Assembly: GCA_900768535.1 (NCBI GenBank)
Contig: CAAGDE010000025.1
Location: 1 to 15,790 of the forward strand
Direction: 5' to 3'
Length of the DNA: 15,790 nt
Source: Clostridia bacterium
GTDB taxonomy: Bacteria; Bacillota; Clostridia; Oscillospirales; CAG-272
Both the position numbers and the translations under genes were made by a program. The notes beneath the pieces are model-generated. The model made no database searches. It was not told the DNA's origin and saw only the letters and a list, made by a program, of their open reading frames with translations. Positions 13,983 to 15,790 of the stretch are shown here, in pieces (within the stretch, counting starts at the first letter, position 1; every line of letters starts with the position of its first letter).

Positions 13983-14879
13983 ATGAATCAGGTAACGGTA
14001 TTTTTCGAGGGTCTCGGACTTCCGCGCATGACGTGGAACAAGACCGCATTCACGCTGTTCGGCAAAATCGACTTCCCCTGGGCGGCGCTTGTCCTGCTGG
14101 CGGGGATCATTGCGGGAACGGTATTCGCCTGCCGCCGGGGAAAGAAGCGGGAGCGCATCAGCGGGGACGATCTGTTCGAGGTCGTGCTGTGCGGTCTGCT
14201 CGGCTCCCGGCTGCTGTACATGATCGACAGCTTCGGCACGTTCCGGAAGCTCTCCTGGGCACCGGAGCTGAAGCTGTGGGGCAGTGTGGTGCTGGCGGTG
14301 CTGTTTGTGGTGCTGATCTGCCGTTTCCTGCGCGTGCGGGTGGAAAAAGCGGCGGATGTCCTGGCGCCGGCGATTCTGCTGGGGCTCTGCATCGGCGCGT
14401 TTTACGGTCTGCTTGACGGCAACGCCGACAGTGCCTGGATGCGGGAGACCTCCGAATTCAGCCTGTTCGGGAAGACGCTTGCACTCCCCAGCGGCGGGGG
14501 GACACCGTGGTGGCTCTTCCGCATGGGCATCTATCCGAACAACGTCTCCGATATTTATATGGTCTTTGTCCACCCGCTGTTCCTGTACGCGGCGGTCTGG
14601 TCGCTTGTGGGATTTGTGGGACTGAACCTGTTTGCGCGGCACAAGGCTTTTGACGGACAGGTGTTTCTGCTGGGGCTGATCTGGTTCGCGCTCGGACTGA
14701 TCTTTGTCACCGGGCTTTCCACCGCGCCGCAGGCAGGCGAGGTGCAGTGGGTTGCGGCAATTGCGGCAATCCTGGCGCTGATCCGCCTGATTGTCCTGGG
14801 TGTTGCCTATCGGCAGGCACGGAAGCGGTTTGAAGCGGGTCTGCTGATTATTGTGAGAGGAGACAGCGCGGTACAATGA
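13983..14879 (+). CDS. Lgt-like integral membrane protein lacking the usual catalytic motifs
   Basis: A 298-residue protein with about seven hydrophobic segments (roughly 32-50, 65-80, 99-116, 126-143, 191-217, 224-244, 252-275), resembling prolipoprotein diacylglyceryl transferase in length and layout. Family-like pieces are GLLGSRLLYMI (71-81), ADVLAPAILLGLCIG (124-138) and VHPLFLYA (196-203). The segment that in true Lgt carries the GRxxNF-type motif with its essential Arg and Asn instead reads GAFYGLLDGN (138-147), and no equivalent of the conserved His segment (SFHGG in E. coli) is seen. It is therefore probably not a working Lgt; a different acyl or lipid role is possible. AAAAGGAG precedes the ATG at 13983. 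Its stop overlaps the folD start (ATGA). Confidence 0.75.
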   Translation: MNQVTVFFEGLGLPRMTWNKTAFTLFGKIDFPWAALVLLAGIIAGTVFACRRGKKRERISGDDLFEVVLCGLLGSRLLYMIDSFGTFRKLSWAPELKLWGSVVLAVLFVVLICRFLRVRVEKAADVLAPAILLGLCIGAFYGLLDGNADSAWMRETSEFSLFGKTLALPSGGGTPWWLFRMGIYPNNVSDIYMVFVHPLFLYAAVWSLVGFVGLNLFARHKAFDGQVFLLGLIWFALGLIFVTGLSTAPQAGEVQWVAAIAAILALIRLIVLGVAYRQARKRFEAGLLIIVRGDSAVQ

Positions 14880-15715
14880 AGCTGATAAACGGAAAAGAGA
14901 TTTCCGCCGCCATCCGGCAGGAGCTCCGGGCGGACTGCGCGGCGTTTGTTCAGGAGCACGGCTACGCGCCGGGGCTTGCGGTGGTCATTGTCGGAGAAAA
15001 TCCCGCATCGCAGATTTACGTGCGGAACAAGGCAAAAGCCTGCGAGGAGGTCGGATTTTACAGCGAGATCCACCGTCTGCCGGAATCGACCGCAGAGGCG
15101 GAGCTTCTGGCGCTGATCGACCGTCTGAACGCGGACAGCCGCATTCACGGCATCCTGGTTCAGCTTCCGCTCCCCCCACACCTGGATGCAGACGCGGTTA
15201 CGCTCCGGATCGACCCGCGCAAGGATGTGGATGCGTTTCATCCCTACAATGTGGGCAGAATCACGCTGGGTGACCCGGTTTTCCTTCCCTGCACACCTGC
15301 GGGGGTGATGGAACTGCTCCGGCGCTCCGGAATTGATCCGGCGGGCAAGCACTGTGTGGTCATCGGGCGCTCCAACATTGTCGGCAAGCCGATGGCGCTC
15401 CTTCTGCTGGCGGCAAACGGAACGGTCACGGTCTGCCACAGCAAAACACCCGATCTCCCCTCGGTCACGCGACAGGCGGATATTCTCGTTTCGGCGGTCG
15501 GTCGCGCGGGGTTCGTCACTGCCGATATGGTCAAGCCGGGTGCGGTGGTCATCGATGTCGGCATGAACCGCGATGCCGCCGGCAAGCTGGTCGGTGACGT
15601 GGATTTTGCCGCCGTCTCCCCGCTCTGCTCCTTCATTACACCCGTCCCAGGCGGTGTCGGTCCCATGACCATTACCATGCTCCTGCGCAACACGCTCTCC
15701 GCTGCGGGGAGGTAG
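14876..15715 (+). CDS. folD: Methylenetetrahydrofolate dehydrogenase/cyclohydrolase
   Basis: A cytoplasmic bifunctional enzyme that interconverts 5,10-methylene-, 5,10-methenyl- and 10-formyl-tetrahydrofolate, supplying one-carbon units for purines, fMet and amino acids. The 279-residue protein has the expected length. Motifs in order: SQIYVRNKAKACEEVG (45-60) with Y48 and catalytic K52, VQLPLPPHL (95-103), KDVDAFHPYNVGR (116-128, where KDVDGF is more usual), PCTPAGVMELL (138-148), the cofactor loop VIGRSNIVGKPMA (162-174), and TPVPGGVGPMT near the C-terminus. It starts inside the end of the Lgt-like gene (ATGA overlap), so it is translationally coupled. A perfect 22-base stem-loop follows the stop within 10 bases. 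Confidence 0.97.
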   Translation: MKLINGKEISAAIRQELRADCAAFVQEHGYAPGLAVVIVGENPASQIYVRNKAKACEEVGFYSEIHRLPESTAEAELLALIDRLNADSRIHGILVQLPLPPHLDADAVTLRIDPRKDVDAFHPYNVGRITLGDPVFLPCTPAGVMELLRRSGIDPAGKHCVVIGRSNIVGKPMALLLLAANGTVTVCHSKTPDLPSVTRQADILVSAVGRAGFVTADMVKPGAVVIDVGMNRDAAGKLVGDVDFAAVSPLCSFITPVPGGVGPMTITMLLRNTLSAAGR

Positions 15716-15717
15716 GG

Positions 15718-15773
15718 GAAGACCTTGGAGGGAGAAGGGAACCCCTTTCGGAGGGGTTCCCTTCTCCCTCCAA
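15718..15773 (+). repeat. Perfect 22-base stem-loop of the same repeat family
   Basis: GAAGACCTTGG (15718-15728), the same end as repeat copy A, begins two bases after the folD stop. It leads into perfect 22-base arms (15725-15746 with 15752-15773) around loop TTCGG, the loop also found in copy A. It is GC-rich without a T tract, so it is not a classical terminator but could block 3' exonucleases or act in attenuation. The window ends before the rest can be seen. Confidence 0.75.
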
Positions 15774-15790
15774 ACCTCCCTCATCCTTCC

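Overview
The window looks like chromosomal DNA of a GC-rich, spore-forming member of the Clostridia, probably Oscillospiraceae/Ruminococcaceae-like. The evidence is an alpha/beta-type small acid-soluble spore protein, the gene set rimO-pgsA-glyS-folD, TTGxxx-17-TATAAT promoters, strong AGGAGG ribosome sites and GC-rich coding sequence with AT-rich promoters. The genus cannot be fixed from the sequence alone. No rRNA, complete tRNA, CRISPR array, phage gene or transposase gene was seen.

Layout. 1-497 is gene-free and holds a leftward promoter that fires out of the window, two hairpins and the terminator of the next gene. 498-923 (-) is a small lipoprotein with its own promoter. 1084-7604 (-) is a compact six-gene operon read right to left from a promoter at 7638-7666: PHP phosphoesterase, RimO, MATE exporter, PgsA, NYN/OST-HTH protein and glycyl-tRNA synthetase. 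Two of its junctions are 4-base ATGA overlaps. 7605-7830 is a divergent promoter region. 7831-8799 (+) is a sugar-phosphate isomerase/epimerase-type TIM barrel. It converges on a GH4 glycosidase (9329-10648, -), and the 529 bases between them are mostly two inverted copies of a 214-bp palindromic repeat. A back-to-back promoter separates GH4 from an AraC-family regulator (10790-11590, +), whose stop overlaps the start of a 69-residue unknown protein. A convergent gap with an A-rich tandem repeat and a terminator follows, then the spore protein (12028-12225, -). After a 418-base gene-free stretch come homoserine dehydrogenase (12644-13855, +), a divergent Lgt-like membrane protein (13983-14879, +) and folD (14876-15715, +), the last two coupled by an ATGA overlap.

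How the genes fit together. The long minus-strand operon is housekeeping: ribosomal protein S12 modification, phosphatidylglycerophosphate synthesis and tRNA charging, with a PHP enzyme, a drug/metabolite exporter and a putative RNase riding along. The epimerase, GH4 enzyme and AraC regulator form a small carbohydrate-use locus. hom and folD serve amino-acid and one-carbon metabolism.

The least explained signals are: (i) a palindromic repeat family whose GACCTTGG end lies at or just after three stop codons and whose stems differ between copies by paired, compensatory changes; (ii) an Lgt-like protein that lacks the recognisable catalytic motifs of Lgt; (iii) the 69-residue protein coupled to the AraC regulator; (iv) a near-symmetric divergent promoter with abutting -35 boxes; (v) the NYN RNase-like gene translationally coupled to glyS.
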